DNA of 64,000 nucleotides from Scleroderma bovista. Its lineage: Eukaryota > Basidiomycota > Agaricomycetes > Boletales > Sclerodermataceae. Below are positions 45,128 through 56,392 of the stretch, piece after piece. Made by a program: the position numbers and the translations under genes. The stretch covers positions 1 through 64,000 of the forward strand of contig JAYMGJ010000588.1 of NCBI GenBank assembly GCA_037178675.1, written 5' to 3'. Under the pieces are notes generated by a model. That model had not been told where the DNA came from and ran no database searches. It saw nothing but the letters and a program-made list of their open reading frames with translations. Positions within the stretch are counted from its first letter, which is position 1. The number at the start of each line of letters is the position of its first letter.

Positions 45128-45847
45128 TCAACCAGATGATCGACTGCGAACAGATGCCCGCGACGACGTTGGAGAGACAGCCTCGATCTGTTGGTAAGAT
45201 GGTTCTAACATGTCTTCTGTGTACACAGTATCTATGAGATTGAATAGTCGTTGTAGCATGGCCATGCTGGCACTATTATCTTCTATCATCGGGAGAACCC
45301 GAGAGTCTTCGTATCGTGTTCCGTTTGGGCCATACCATGAGAGGAAAGTCAGAGTCTCATGACACGCTTCACCCCAGGTTGAGTCCAGGTGGAGAGCCCT
45401 AAGTACGTGGTCCTAGAGAATCGAATGGTTGACTCAGTATATACCCATAGATCTATTATTGGTTCTCACCGTTTTAACCATGCAACTAGGAGCCCCATCA
45501 CAATCTATTGGCGTTATCAGCCCTGATAGCTCTTCTGAGATCGCCGAAACAATGATATATTGTTTGATGACCTTGGACAAGTGTGGCATTTTGGCTTTTG
45601 ACTCTGTATACAACGAGAACTCCGGGTGATCTTCAACCTGCGGCTTAATCCATCTGACAATCGCATCGTCTCTCTCCTCCTCAGTCGTGAGTTGGACTTG
45701 GTTAGGAGAACGGGTCGCGCGGTAGTTCGGGATTTCGAACTCCACCGTCAATCCTAGGCTGGATGTTCAGAGACCTATTGAAATGGATGGGAAACACGTA
45801 CCGGAGGCAAACTCCTCGTCCTTATTGGTCTGAGGTGGGATGGACAT
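45128..45847 (-). CDS. Unrecognised three-exon gene (204 aa)
   Basis: Exons 45847-45802, 45753-45470 and 45412-45128 join in frame from ATG to TGA (46, 284 and 285 nt; 615 nt total). Both introns have strong donors (GTACGT, GTGAGA) and TAG acceptors. The product is soluble-looking, with a helical middle (TEEERDDAIVRWIKPQVED; MPHLSKVIKQYIIVSAISEEL) and a Ser/Arg-rich end. The frame continues after the TGA directly into the Spt5-like N-terminus without an ATG, so the two may once have been, or still be, one gene. No family recognised. Confidence 0.6.
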
Positions 45848-46154
45848 TTCTGACAGGAAAATTGAAAGGAACAATGTTGAGATGACAGGTGGAGATGAAG
45901 GTTGGGAAGACAAACCGTCATGGGGTGCATACACAATGTATGCCATTTTAGTAATGCCCAACCAATGTTATGTGCATCACCGCTACTACATCGCCAGCAC
46001 TCGCTCTGCGACGACAAAGTTTCACTTTCATTGTGGTTCCTTCCAATACTACTTTGTACTACTTGTACTACTTCAACTAACACCCCGTAAAGTACATCAT
46101 ATTGGACATAGTGAGAGACAGTGTAAACATGAAAGAAGAAAAGAGAAAGTTATA
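45848..46154. other. Spacer, no gene seen
   Basis: Upstream region of the 45.8-kb gene. Its right end (GAAAGAAGAAAAGAGAAAG) resembles the sequence next to the half-palindrome at 27.8 kb. Confidence 0.4.
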
Positions 46155-46276
46155 CGGAGTTTGAAATGCTTATAAACTGAAACGTACTCACCGTCATGTG
46201 AGGTCTATACAACTCTGACCTTGATGCCCTCACGTGACGGTGAGTACGTTTCAGTTTATAAGCATTTCAAGCTCCG
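46155..46276. repeat. Inverted repeat with 49-bp arms (miniature element candidate)
   Basis: Arms 46155-46203 and 46228-46276 pair at 47 of 49 positions around a 24-nt loop. One arm (GAAATGCTTATAAACTGAAA...) recurs alone at about 27813-27856. No target duplication was identified. Confidence 0.85.
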
Positions 46277-46321
46277 TTTTTTTTTTCTTTTCCTCCGTCA
46301 TCCACGTACTCTGAAGATCCC

Positions 46322-46945
46322 TGTCAAGACCGGTTCTTCACCAATCTGATCTCTACGAGGGGTCAGGGGGTCAGGGGTTGGTCTAGCGGTAAGACCGAGA
46401 TGCTACGTAGCGTAGTCGCGCTTCCCGAATGATAGGAAGACCGACCGAGGGTCTGACGGAGAGTCCAAGGGTAAACGGTCTACGACCGAGTGCTTGCACG
46501 AGACAGAGACGGAGAGTGCGAAGGGAGAACAGAGGAGAAGTATCTTATTCAATATTCGAACTGAAACTACAACAGACCGAGTATCTAGGTATTTATACTG
46601 AGTGGAACGGATGAGGCGATGTACGGGAAGTCGGGATTACCGACGAATGACGAGCGCAGTCGTGCTGCGCGCTGAGTAAGTACGGTAAGTGCGATAACCG
46701 GATTACCGATGAGTATTGTATTAGTAATGCAACGGGACGGGAACGTATAGTAACCGGAAACAAGAAAGGAAACATATTAGGTAATCGTACAGGGAGACAG
46801 AACAGACAACACGCTCACCGATCGGTGGCGATACAAGACAGATAGAGAGAAACGGAAAAGGGAGTACATACAATAAACGGACGGCGAACGCGTGGACGCG
46901 ATCGGACAATAGGGTACAGGGTGATCGGATGCCACGGTCGTGACA
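46322..46945 (+). mobile_element. Solo LTR, 624 bp
   Basis: Begins TGTCAAGACC and ends GGTCGTGACA, so the first and last 10 bases are inverted repeats at 9 of 10 positions. A perfect 5-bp duplication ATCCC flanks it (46317-46321 and 46946-46950). Ends match the minus-strand LTR at 22867-25053 and the starts of 1641 and 13763, indicating one broad LTR family. Confidence 0.93.
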
Positions 46946-46950
46946 ATCCC

Positions 46951-47289
46951 CCTAATAGAGTAGAGTCTAGAGACCTATTTTGTAGTAGTGTAGTAGGAGT
47001 TATCTATTGTAGTAGTGTGGTGGCTCTCGGTTCTTGTAACGAATGTAATGCCAGAATGTCAGGAGGCTTTGACAATATTGAGCAAAACAGTAAAAGTCCA
47101 GCTATTGCACGTCAACAAGTTTGTCCGTTTCCCCTAGGTATGATTTCTTTGTCATAATCTGCCATTTCTAATTGATTGATTAGTTCAGGCACTCGAACGT
47201 AGCTCAAATTGACAATCCTAATCGTAATGTCCACACAGTCAGTTTGGTTAGTTATTTGATCTCCATATGCGATTTCAGGTGCTGATAAG
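46951..47289. other. No gene seen
   Basis: Spacer between the solo LTR and the last exon of the 47.3-kb gene. Confidence 0.4.
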
Positions 47290-48160
47290 CTACTTCTTTA
47301 GTGACATGACAGATTTCGATGTATTTGTGACAGGTGATCGTGACCTGTTCCTTGTCCTTCTCCCTTTCTCTGCTTCACCTGAACTTTGTTTCTTCTGTCG
47401 CGCTCTAGAAGACAAATATTTCAACCGCATCTGAATCAAGTCGAGAATGGGCCAACAGCACTGGAAGGCATCCAGGTCTGGAAACGTAGCATTGGCCTAT
47501 GCATTCTGTGGTTAGTTACAATTATTCGACGAGGTTTAAGCTTACCAGGTTGCACACTGCATCCAGTGCCTTGCGATCCTGAAGACTTCGACACTTGGTG
47601 GTATCCAAGTGTTTTTTTATTGCCTTATTTACCAATCGCTACGACAGATAAGTGCTGATGATCATCGATGCATTGATATAAACTCACCTTCAGGACTTTG
47701 AAGCCTTCTTCACCCCAGCCCAATTGCTCCTCTAAGTTATAACCTCCCCGCCCAGGTCTGCCTGCCTCTCCGCTCGGCTTAGGTATTTTGTCATTTGCCT
47801 CCTGCTCAGAGACAAACTTGACTCTGAAGGCGCAGGTGAGCCCTCTGAATGCTCGGAATCAGTGCGTGGCAGGTCGATAGTAACTTGTTTTGCACTTCCC
47901 GATGGCACACGTGTAGGTGTTTTCTCCCTAGGAGTCGGTGCTCTAGGAGTTCTCACCTGGGCAGTCTTCACCCTGGCATCCGCGCTCTCTTGCGAGAGAA
48001 TGTCCAACTGGGTAGGAGTCATCTCTTCACATGTGCTAACGCGTACATGCGAGGTTGGCTGATACACCATCTCCACTTGAGAGGACAATACGGGTAATAC
48101 GTGGGCAGATTCCTGGCTATTGTAAAATGCGGGGACTGGTTTCGATTTCGACGATGACAT
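47290..48160 (-). CDS. Mushroom-specific hypothetical protein
   Basis: Minus-strand exons: first part 48160 to 47688, then 47638-47546 and 47496-47290 (both phase 0), ending in TAG. The Ser/Pro/Thr-rich N-terminus (MSSSKSKPVPAFYNSQ) leads into a conserved-looking core: PGRGGYNLEEQLGWGEEGFK; NKAIKKHLDTTKCRSLQDRK; PDLDAFQCCWPILDLIQMR; then a basic tail. From memory this core is common in Agaricales predicted proteins of unknown function. The N-terminal part and GGYNLEEQ lie in different frames within 47760-47830, so a short unseen intron or a frameshift must be assumed. It is divergent to the gene at 48424. Confidence 0.65.
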
Positions 48161-48423
48161 GTGGGATATCGAAGAGGATTAGAGTGGTAAGACTACGATA
48201 TATATATATTCCTTCCTTTTTGTTAGCATTTTCTGTGGTCTTTATTGTTTAAAGTGCAACTTAGCAACAATAAATTTTAATTTTAATCTGGGCGGTGAGA
48301 TGCGCCCTATTGTCATGGTGTCATTTCCCATTGCTTAATTATTGATTAGACGTCGGCCAGGGGACACTTTTCAGTGACTAGACAATTGTCGGGCAGTGCG
48401 TTCTTCCTTATTGTTGCGACGTT

Positions 48424-51400
48424 ATGTTACTACACCAATGGCCAAGGTTTAACTGCAAATGGGAAAGTTTTTTTTTTGCTAGTGATAAAATCTACAGGAC
48501 AGTGTCGCCCGTAATACCTTCAATGCTGCCTGAGTTGATCCACATGTTTCCTGGATTTTTCACCCAAGACAATCCTTGGTATTCCTCTTGGGGCGCCTCT
48601 TCCGAAATAGAGGATGCCCAGACCATCCCTATAGACACTCTTTTTGACGATGATATGTCATCTGATCCTGGTGATCATACCAATGGCGCCACCACTCCCA
48701 CTCACTCTCAGGATCCCTCCCCCTTTTCCCATACTCAACCAGACGCAATAGCTTTGATCACTCCCTTCGAACCCAGCCGACCATCGGAATCAAGCAGTAG
48801 AAAACGTGTTGAACGAGACTCATCCGTGGAAGCAGGCCCAGATGTTCGCACGGATCCAGGAGAAGACAGTGTATGTACTGTCTCAAACGACGTGATCATT
48901 TGCTTATTACGGTGCCTAGGTTGTATCATCACAGACATTCGACAAATGTCGTCATGAAGAAGTTGATTATTCCCAATCACTATGAGAAACACTGCATAAC
49001 AAGTGGGAGGCCTATGGCAGACTGCGAACAAAGATGCGGGAACAGGAACAGGTATGTTTAGCTATCAATAATCTACTCCCTGCACACTAACAACCCTCGT
49101 AGGTGTTCAAAGAAAGAGAAATTTTACTCCAACAACAACACGAGCAACAACAAACTATTTTCCAACAATGGTATGAAGGCATGTATCAAGAGGCGGTACG
49201 CACTGCCATTAGCCAGCAGAGCAATGCAGTCATTGGTCTACAGTCCCTTTTAAAAGAGAGGGAGGGTGAGTTGTCAGGGGTTCGTGAAGTGCTTGAGGTA
49301 ATTCTTTTACCTGTAAATCCTTCATACTCACCTCATTCTCACGCATTGGAGCAGAAAATCCAGAATTCCCAGCAAGAAACTGCTCAACAACATAACGTTC
49401 AGCTCACTGAATTACGCAAGCAGTTTGAAGTGAGCTGCTAATAATTCACTTGTTTCAGAGTCCTAACATACACCAGCTTAACATGCAATCCCAAATCGAG
49501 CAGTTGCAAGCCACCAGAACAGCTGAAATTGAAACCTGTGTACAAGAAGAGATGGCTAAGCTGAGTGCAACTCTCCGGGTATGGCTGAAGCTCAATGTTC
49601 CATGCTCGACACTAATGTTAATACCAGGCGGAAAAAGAGAGAGAGCTAGCTAACATCGACCAGCGCTATTCGCGGCTCAAGAGCCTCATAAGTGATATTT
49701 TGTATTGATTCCTTGGATACTAACTATGAGAGGGTCCTACGAAGCACCTCAGCACGGAGGACACCCAGGCAGAATCCCCACCAACTAGACTGCAAGAGAA
49801 GAGACGGGAAGCGATGGACACACTGCGCCCCAGCTCACAAAGGCGTTCCCAGGCTGCTAGGCCATTGTCTCCGCCCTCTACCCCTACTCTAGATGCAATC
49901 AAGAGGATCAGGAAAAGTCGTGGGGTCTCAATGCGGACACGGCTCATCCACATCAATATTGATGTAAGCCCCTTTTATATAAAATGTAAATGTGAATGCT
50001 AACTCCCATCAAGGACAGTGGTCCAGAGCTGTTTGAGGAACATGAAGAGAATGAAGGAGGTACTTGCACTCAGCATGACCAGTCTGATCCTTTGCCAGTA
50101 TCAGGAGTGGTGGATGCTATCACCAAAAATGTAGAGGCAACACTTAAAGCCCTTCTCGGTAGCGGAAGCCAGTTCTCAGCAGGCGCTGCCTTATGAAGTT
50201 CAAGATGAAGTCCATGACGGAGAAAGCAAGAGAGCTATGAGGTTCAGCTCAAAAAAGTAGTGGAACCTTCCCATCACCGAGACTTCGTCTTGGTAAAGGT
50301 CTATCTTCTTTTCTTGTTCATGCCTGACACTGCTTAGGGAGAAGTTCATTGTTTGCTTAAGGACAAGCTTGGAATCACACAGGACGACAAATTCATTACC
50401 CACAACCCAGCAGATACTAGTGTTGCTGCGAGGTGAGGTTGAGGTTAAAGTGGCGATGCACCTCATAATTTAAGGTGAGGTTGAGGTATATAGCCACTTG
50501 AGGTGAACAAACCTCATAAACATATTTGGCTCTTGTTGCACAGCAATTTTGACAGATATAGAAGCGGTCAACTTGAGGTAGAAAGGTGACGACGAATTCA
50601 TTACCCACAACCCAGCAGATACTGGGGATGTTCATGCCTATGAGTATGAAGATGGGCCTGTGCCTGATACGGACAATATTGCATTTGATCTGATGCAAAA
50701 TTACTCGTCACCATGGAATCGATTTATACTCCAGTTCCTTCTTCAGGAGTTGCAAATGCGCTGTGATGAAGAAGCCTGGCCGATAAGGAAAAAGGACAAT
50801 TACATTGAAGAGATCCTACAACAGCGTTACAAGTGACTATGAACATTGTGGAGGAATGCTTGACCCAGGCTAACAGCCGAAGGGTTACCTGAAACTCCAA
50901 ATGAGATCGAGGCCCGACTTGTAGAACAGAAGGAGAAACTGGGGAAAGAGAGTAGACAAGCTATGCATCACCGTAATGTGCGTATCTTATCTAGTGCTTG
51001 GATTTTTTTACTAAAATCATATTTACCTAGAAATATCATTGCAGGGAAATGATTCTCGATACCATCATCGCCATAAAATCAGAAGACCTCCATGATGATC
51101 TACCGAGCTGGAAGTGGCTCCAGCATCTCATCAAAACTCTGGGAGAGGATGGTATGAGCTCAGAAGAAAGTTCTGTGGAAAACAGTGTCACGAACATCCT
51201 TCGAGTGAAGATTATGGACTGGCGGAGGAATATCAAGAAGGAACTAGAAATTATAGACCTTCAGCAGGTTATTGACAAGGATATATTTTCCCCGCAGGGT
51301 TCAAGACCCCTCCCTAGAAAGTGTGCACCAGATAACCCAGTGACTTCTCAGGACCTGGTAATGGGCTTGCCCAAGGCGCTGTACGACAGCCTGTGGATGT

Positions 51401-51480
51401 CAGAGCTTAATGAACATCACAAAGAATCGCTCAAGATCTCAGGTGAGAAGTTCCCATGGATGAAAGTTGTTGTGGCTTGA
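48424..51480 (+). pseudogene. Mushroom-specific coiled-coil hypothetical protein, interrupted
   Basis: Many short exons join in frame: 48424-48870, 48935-49051, 49103-49297, 49355-49429, 49459-49578, and from 49628 on. The middle is Gln/Glu-rich coiled coil (LLQQQHEQQQTIFQQW; QMQSQIEQLQATRTAEIE-like). The C-terminal region includes DKLGITQDD, DNIAFDLMQNYSSPWNRF and, at 51049-51480, MSSEESSVENSVTNILRVK, MDWRRNIKKELEIID, FSPQGSRP and FPWMKVVVA. I recognise this as a family frequent in Agaricomycetes, function unknown. Exon 2 carries a TGA at 48983-48985 (SQSL then ETLHNKWEAYGRL) that a CGA would resolve, and a 205-bp duplication/insertion lies at 50419-50623. The true start may be ATG 48523. 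Confidence 0.7.
50383..50623 (+). repeat. 36-bp direct repeat flanking a 169-bp insertion in a coding exon
   Basis: 50383-50418 and 50588-50623 match at 35 of 36 positions and encode the same residues (DDKFITHNPADT and DDEFITHNPADT). Between them is non-coding sequence with two copies of GTGAGGTTGAGGT and the inverted pair AAGTGGC/GCCACTT. One copy of the 36 bp is what the gene family needs. Confidence 0.8.
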
Positions 51481-51729
51481 TCTCAGTAAGTTTGTTTTCT
51501 ATCTGGCTTTGTGACATCTGACTACAGCACCAGGCGATGTATTCCTAAACTAGTCAGTCAGGTAAGTAGCATTCAAACATTCAAGTAACAGTCTAGCCAT
51601 GCCATGTCTGACCTTCATCTGTAAGGAACTGATTTGATCTAGCTACGTAACTGCAATATATTTTTGATCTACGAAGCACTTGAGAGGGCCTGGGCGTTGG
51701 TGAGGACACCTACCGCAGACCTTGGGGTG
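51481..51729. other. No gene seen
   Basis: Downstream of the coiled-coil gene and before the inverted repeat copy. Confidence 0.4.
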
Positions 51730-53359
51730 AGTTATGATTGATATTGGGTAACTGGTATCGATCCTTCTGCAACCAGCAAGACCCACAAAGGGCAGGGCGG
51801 ACGTATGTCATCTACGACACACCAAAGCGGCCAGGTTAGATCCCGCGCCCTATGTCCTTGGCCTTCTCGGTGCTTTGATTCCCTTGATTTTAGTGTGGAC
51901 ATTTTCCTTGTACCTTGGATCGACATCAGTACTGTACTACTTAAGCCGCCTGTAGGAGCCTCGAGCTCTAGCAATCCAATCCCCCAGTTTCGTATCACAT
52001 GTCCGAAGTCCTCAGTCTAAGCAGTTATTGAGTCTACATTTCTATCTATCTTGTCCTCTCGAACACCTGCAACAGTACATACAATTTACACCTTCCCTCG
52101 TGTATTATTTAGTGTGAATGTACTATAAAATATGCTGGACTGGAATGTGGTTGGTTGTGGCGAGGTCGGGTGTGAAAAGGATGAGTGCCCAATGACTGGG
52201 CGATGACTGGGCGATGATCAGGAGACTAGTGTTGACCTGTACAAAACTTCAAATTTATATAGAAATATTATCCTCAATTTAAATTTAAAAAATAAAATTA
52301 TGTCTCTACTCTGATCAAAATTTTAAGTTGGGGCCATTGTTTAGGCAACTGCAAAACAATAAGTTTCATTGCAGCTCAAATGTAAAGACCAAATTCAAAG
52401 TTTTCACATGCATTCTATCCGCTCTAATACTTAAAATTCACACCAATGTTTGGGTGTGACCATATGATGGTGTAAACTTAGCATTTTTGCTGATGTGTAA
52501 ACTGTTGACAATATTTCAAATCCTGTCCTTCCCAAAATCTTATCAAAATCTTAAAGTTTTCTCTTCACATTTTTCACTACATTTTTCCTAGTCCTAAATA
52601 TTGATCGCTGCATTGTGTGAGGTGAACTGTCATCTAACTAGAGAACAATATATATTCAGGAAGCCTTATTATATGCCAGTAACTCAATGGCATCATTTGT
52701 AAAATGCAAAGTGCTGTGTGTTGTGTAATATGGCAAATGTTTCATATGTTTTGCAAGTCTCCGCATTTTTGAATACATTTTCCCACGCCTTCTAAATGTT
52801 GTTTTCACTCCTCATCTTCACCACATTGTGGCATGGACCTGAGGTCATTGTAGTAGCTACTATATGATACCCCCCAGCTGCTGAGATAGTCAGATTGATG
52901 ATACCTAGTCTGGGAACCCATACAGCCCCTATTGTTGCAAAAATGCGATTTCTTTAATTGCTCATCTTCAAGTGGTCAGATGGCAAATATATTTGATACC
53001 CATATGGTCATGGTATAGTACCACCACCCTAGACCATCTGACATGCACCATCCCTCTTGGTAATGGCCTGTCAGAGGAATATGTGTACAGGAGAAGAACA
53101 TGAATCAGCACATCAGAGGGCCCACCTTGTGCCAAGTGGCTATGATATGTTGTGGGCATATATGGCCCCTTGAAGGGGATGTAGTTTCCAAATGGATATG
53201 TCAAGTGGTTCAAAAATGCGAACACTTTTTTGTTTTTACCCCTAAAATATTCTCCATTTATCCTGAGGCCCTTATACACTGACATAAGGATCCAGTTGTG
53301 CTCTTATATACTAATATGACATGCAGGATACTATGTGCACTGTATATGTGCCAGGGATG
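51730..53359 (-). repeat. Large dispersed element, copy B, part 1
   Basis: Inverted counterpart of 18624-20265. Similarity is very high over 52230-53359 and lower before that. It stops exactly at the base before the 9-kb copia element. The 105-codon frame at 53285-52968 encodes the same protein as 18695-19012. Confidence 0.75.
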
Positions 53360-53945
53360 TGTTGAGAAAGTAAGTGCTTAGTCATCACTAGCACGTGACT
53401 TCTCTCTAGAGCCTTGACACGTGATGTGTCTGGACTCGCCAACTTCCATGTGATGCTTCTGTCACATGACCGGTTATCAAAGTACCGACTAACCGGAGTC
53501 ATATCTCTTATCTATGACGTCGTCAAGATAAGAAGAGATAACGTTCCTTCTAGAACGTTCCTATGAGGTCATGTCTAGACCGTTTCTTATCTCTTATCTC
53601 ACCTATGACTCACTGCGGAGTTCTACGAGGTTCTACGAGTTTCCACAGGATACTATGTTAGGAAGGTACTTATCTGCCTGTCCGTTTATGGACTCTTATG
53701 GCCACTCTACTTTTACATGGTCTGTGCGCAGCTCAGACGTATAAATACCCTTATGCTTTTATGCAGTATAGTAGGAATTTACCCACTGTTTATCCTCTGT
53801 TGTTATCAACAAACTCTCAAACCACCTTCGGTTATTACTTCAAGTTAGAACCGTCTACCCAAGTGAGTTAAAAACTTCATATCATTTGTGTAGAGCCCGC
53901 TGCGTAGTGTCCACTCTCTCCTGTTGTGGACATTGCCTCCCGTTA
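53360..53945 (+). repeat. 5' LTR of the 8.96-kb copia element
   Basis: 586 bp. Contains TATAAATACCC near 53742, a plausible TATA box, and a donor-like CAA/GTGAGT at about 53860 near its 3' end. Confidence 0.92.
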
Positions 53946-53959
53946 GGTTATGAGCCCTG
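53946..53959 (+). promoter_or_regulatory. Primer-binding site for an initiator tRNA-Met fragment
   Basis: GGTTATGAGCCCTG immediately after the LTR, identical to the site of the 5.08-kb copia element and complementary to the initiator tRNA-Met anticodon arm. Confidence 0.8.
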
Positions 53960-54007
53960 TCTAGGCGAGCTCCTGTGACGTCGTTATTCTCGTCGGCCAA
54001 CGAGAAG

Positions 54008-56391
54008 ATGGATAGGAACGCCGAAGACCGGTTCACTTGGAGATTATTCCTTTGTGTCATGCAGTTTCTACTTGCCGGACGTGGTGTGCAGTCCTTTCTG
54101 TACCCACATCCAGTTATCACCGCAGAACTTTGTTTTGCTGCGTTTTTGATTGCTTTCTTCACTCTAGTCGTTGAGATGAACCAGACTCCAGATGGACGTC
54201 GGTTCATAGTTCAGGCTAGCACTGGAGATAGGCAGGGTCGATGGACTGTAACCCTTGAGAGAGAACGATTTCTTCGTTCAAATCAGGAGTTATCAGCCAT
54301 TGAGCGTCAAGCTGCGGAGGCTCGGCGTAGAATTGAAGGACCCATTGTTGTTCCAACAATGTCGGAATTTCTTGAGAGACATCTCCACGAACGGCAGGAT
54401 GAGTTTCTCTCGAGACATCCGAGAACTGGGGAATACTCACCATCTCCGAGATATTATGCTCGTCTCGCAGCTAACAAGGCTTTTGTCCTCGATAGTGATG
54501 GAGTCCCCTATGGGGGAAATCCTCCTGCATACAAAAGACTTGAGCTTTCATCGAGATCGGATATTCCAAATAGTCATATTGTTCAGTCTTTGCCTTCCCC
54601 TGGTCAAACTAGAGGCGAGTTTATAGGCTTGACTGACAATTTTGACAGGTCCTATTCAATTCAATATCAGGTAATTCCTTCTAGGCCACCTCCCACTTAT
54701 ATCGACTCTACCGCCAATCAAACGCAAGATGTCATCGTCTACCCCCGTTCCCAGCCTCGACACCGTCTTAACCGAAGAAGCTCTACGCCTACTCTTGGAA
54801 CCAGTGCGCGACTCAGTCGAACGCGAGGAGCGGCTCCGTTCCCTTTACATCGGACCCGCTCGGACTCACCAGTCAGTTTCCCCCTGTTCGATTCCGACAA
54901 CTAGGGGAAATCCGTCGACTAGCATGGGCTTGTATACGCCCACTCGCTCTAGGGCCCTTACCCCCGGTCCTGAGCTCTTCGTACCCAAGCAGTACGAACG
55001 AGAAGGTTCTATCCTTAGCACTGATCCAAATTTTGATCCCAACGATCATTGGCATGATCCTCTCTTGGATCCTCGTTATTTAGCTTTTATCCTTCGGTCG
55101 GTGTACCAACGAGTCCGGGATCCGACTCCAAACTTCCCCTCACAGATCATCATACCAGTAGAGCGTCTCATCTATCTTCCCTGGCATGAGTATCCCGATC
55201 CTGTAATTCACCTCGAAGACTACGTCGTTCAGTGTACTGAACAAGAGGTCTCTGTTCAAGCGACTCCCTTCCGTGCAGACCATAGCGGCTGCATTCTCGG
55301 CTTCAGTCCTATTGTCGCCGATCTTTTTCCCACTGGCCAGGGTGACATCTTTTCTATGTTCTTCCTTAAGGAAGACATGTGTTACCCTTGGCTACGGAGT
55401 TTAGGTTTTAACGTCGCTAAAAACAAGACTCGCTTCAAGCAGGCGTGGATGAGGGGAGAAGTAGACTTTGGTGTGCAGTTCCCCGGAAAATTCTTTCGCG
55501 CTTTATCGTCGATTCAGCAAAAATTTGCTAAATTTGTCATAGACATTTCAGACTATGTCATTAACCCGGCGGCAGGAAAAATTGCTGTATGCAATAGAGA
55601 AGCGCTTGCTTCTTACCTCGCCTTGGGTGTCGACGACCACGGCGATTGGATTCTTGGCCAAGATTTTTGGCAATATTTTACTGATTCGCGCGGTCCCAGT
55701 GTACCCCATGCCTCTTTCCTCTCCCGTACCTTACGTCCGAGACGCCTTTGAGTACCTTTCTGTTATTGAGATTGACAATACTCTTCATCGTCACTTTGAT
55801 TACACTTCTTTTCAGACTCTTCTTCTCTTTTGTACTACTACCAGTCCAGAGGACTCGGCGCAACATCGACTCGCTTCCTATATTCCCTTTGTACGAATAC
55901 CGCTTGAGATTCAAGTTGCCAGCTATGTAAAGTTTCCTTTTACTTCTTGCGCGTTAATTTCTTTGTCTTGTTACATGAATAGTTTTGCGGAATTCCTAGG
56001 CACTGCCACGGAGATACCCAATCCGCATTACTTTCCAGAACTAGATTTTGAAAGCGCAGAAGAAATGGAGTGGCAACAATCAGCGGGTTACCATGGAGTC
56101 GAGTATCTGTCAAAAGAGGGTCAACGAAAAGAGAATCGACGAGATCGGACGAGTATGCGGAGATTTGAAAGAAGAGCAAGGGATAGAGACAGACGTCTCA
56201 TGGGACTTTTGCAACCGTGCAGAGCATCGGGAACTCACAACGGGAAACATCGTAAACGATTAACATCGCAACAACTTCGATCACCATCCCCACAAGCTTG
56301 GATAAATCCAAATCCTCAAAATACTCATGGTTCTATTCCTAATGGAGAAAACATGATCGCTGACTTCTTTTTCTTCTCTTCTTTGCTGTAG
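54008..56391 (+). CDS. Pre-gag coding region of the copia element, product unknown
   Basis: Three long frames lie between the primer site and gag: 54008-54904, 54729-55751 and 55555-56391. A 58-nt GT-AG intron (54671-54728, CAG/GTAATT...GCAAG) joins the first to the second exactly at codon boundaries. A 73-nt candidate (55627-55699, branch-like TACTGAT) joins the second to the third. The result is one frame of about 750 codons. The N-terminus has two hydrophobic stretches (WRLFLCVMQFLLAG, AELCFAAFLIAFFTLVV). The middle is globular (FFLKEDMCYPWLRSLGFNV). The end is arginine-rich (RRFERRARDRDRR). I recognise no domain. It is not an envelope gene by position. Copia elements normally have nothing here. 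It might be a captured host gene or a Gag extension. Confidence 0.55.
56360..56391 (+). promoter_or_regulatory. Strong 3' splice site directly before the gag ATG
   Basis: A CTGAC branch-like motif, a long pyrimidine tract and GCTGTAG end one base before the gag ATG at 56393. A spliced mRNA could deliver gag as the first frame and leave the pre-gag region to unspliced or differently spliced RNA. Confidence 0.55.
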
Positions 56392-56392
56392 A

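Noticed and set aside
45128..45130. This TGA as another CGA-to-TGA event fusing the 45.8-kb gene with the Spt5-like gene
   Set aside because: The 45.8-kb gene is a clean three-exon frame ending there, so the TGA can be a normal stop. A fused ancestor remains possible and is noted in both entries.
46374..46435. tRNA-like A-box (TGGTCTAGCGG) in the solo LTR
   Set aside because: No B-box (GGTTCGANTCC) and no cloverleaf follow; it lies inside an LTR with defined ends.
53975..54007. Upstream GTG start for the pre-gag frame
   Set aside because: The first ATG in frame is at 54008. Non-ATG starts are rare in fungi and nothing here supports one.
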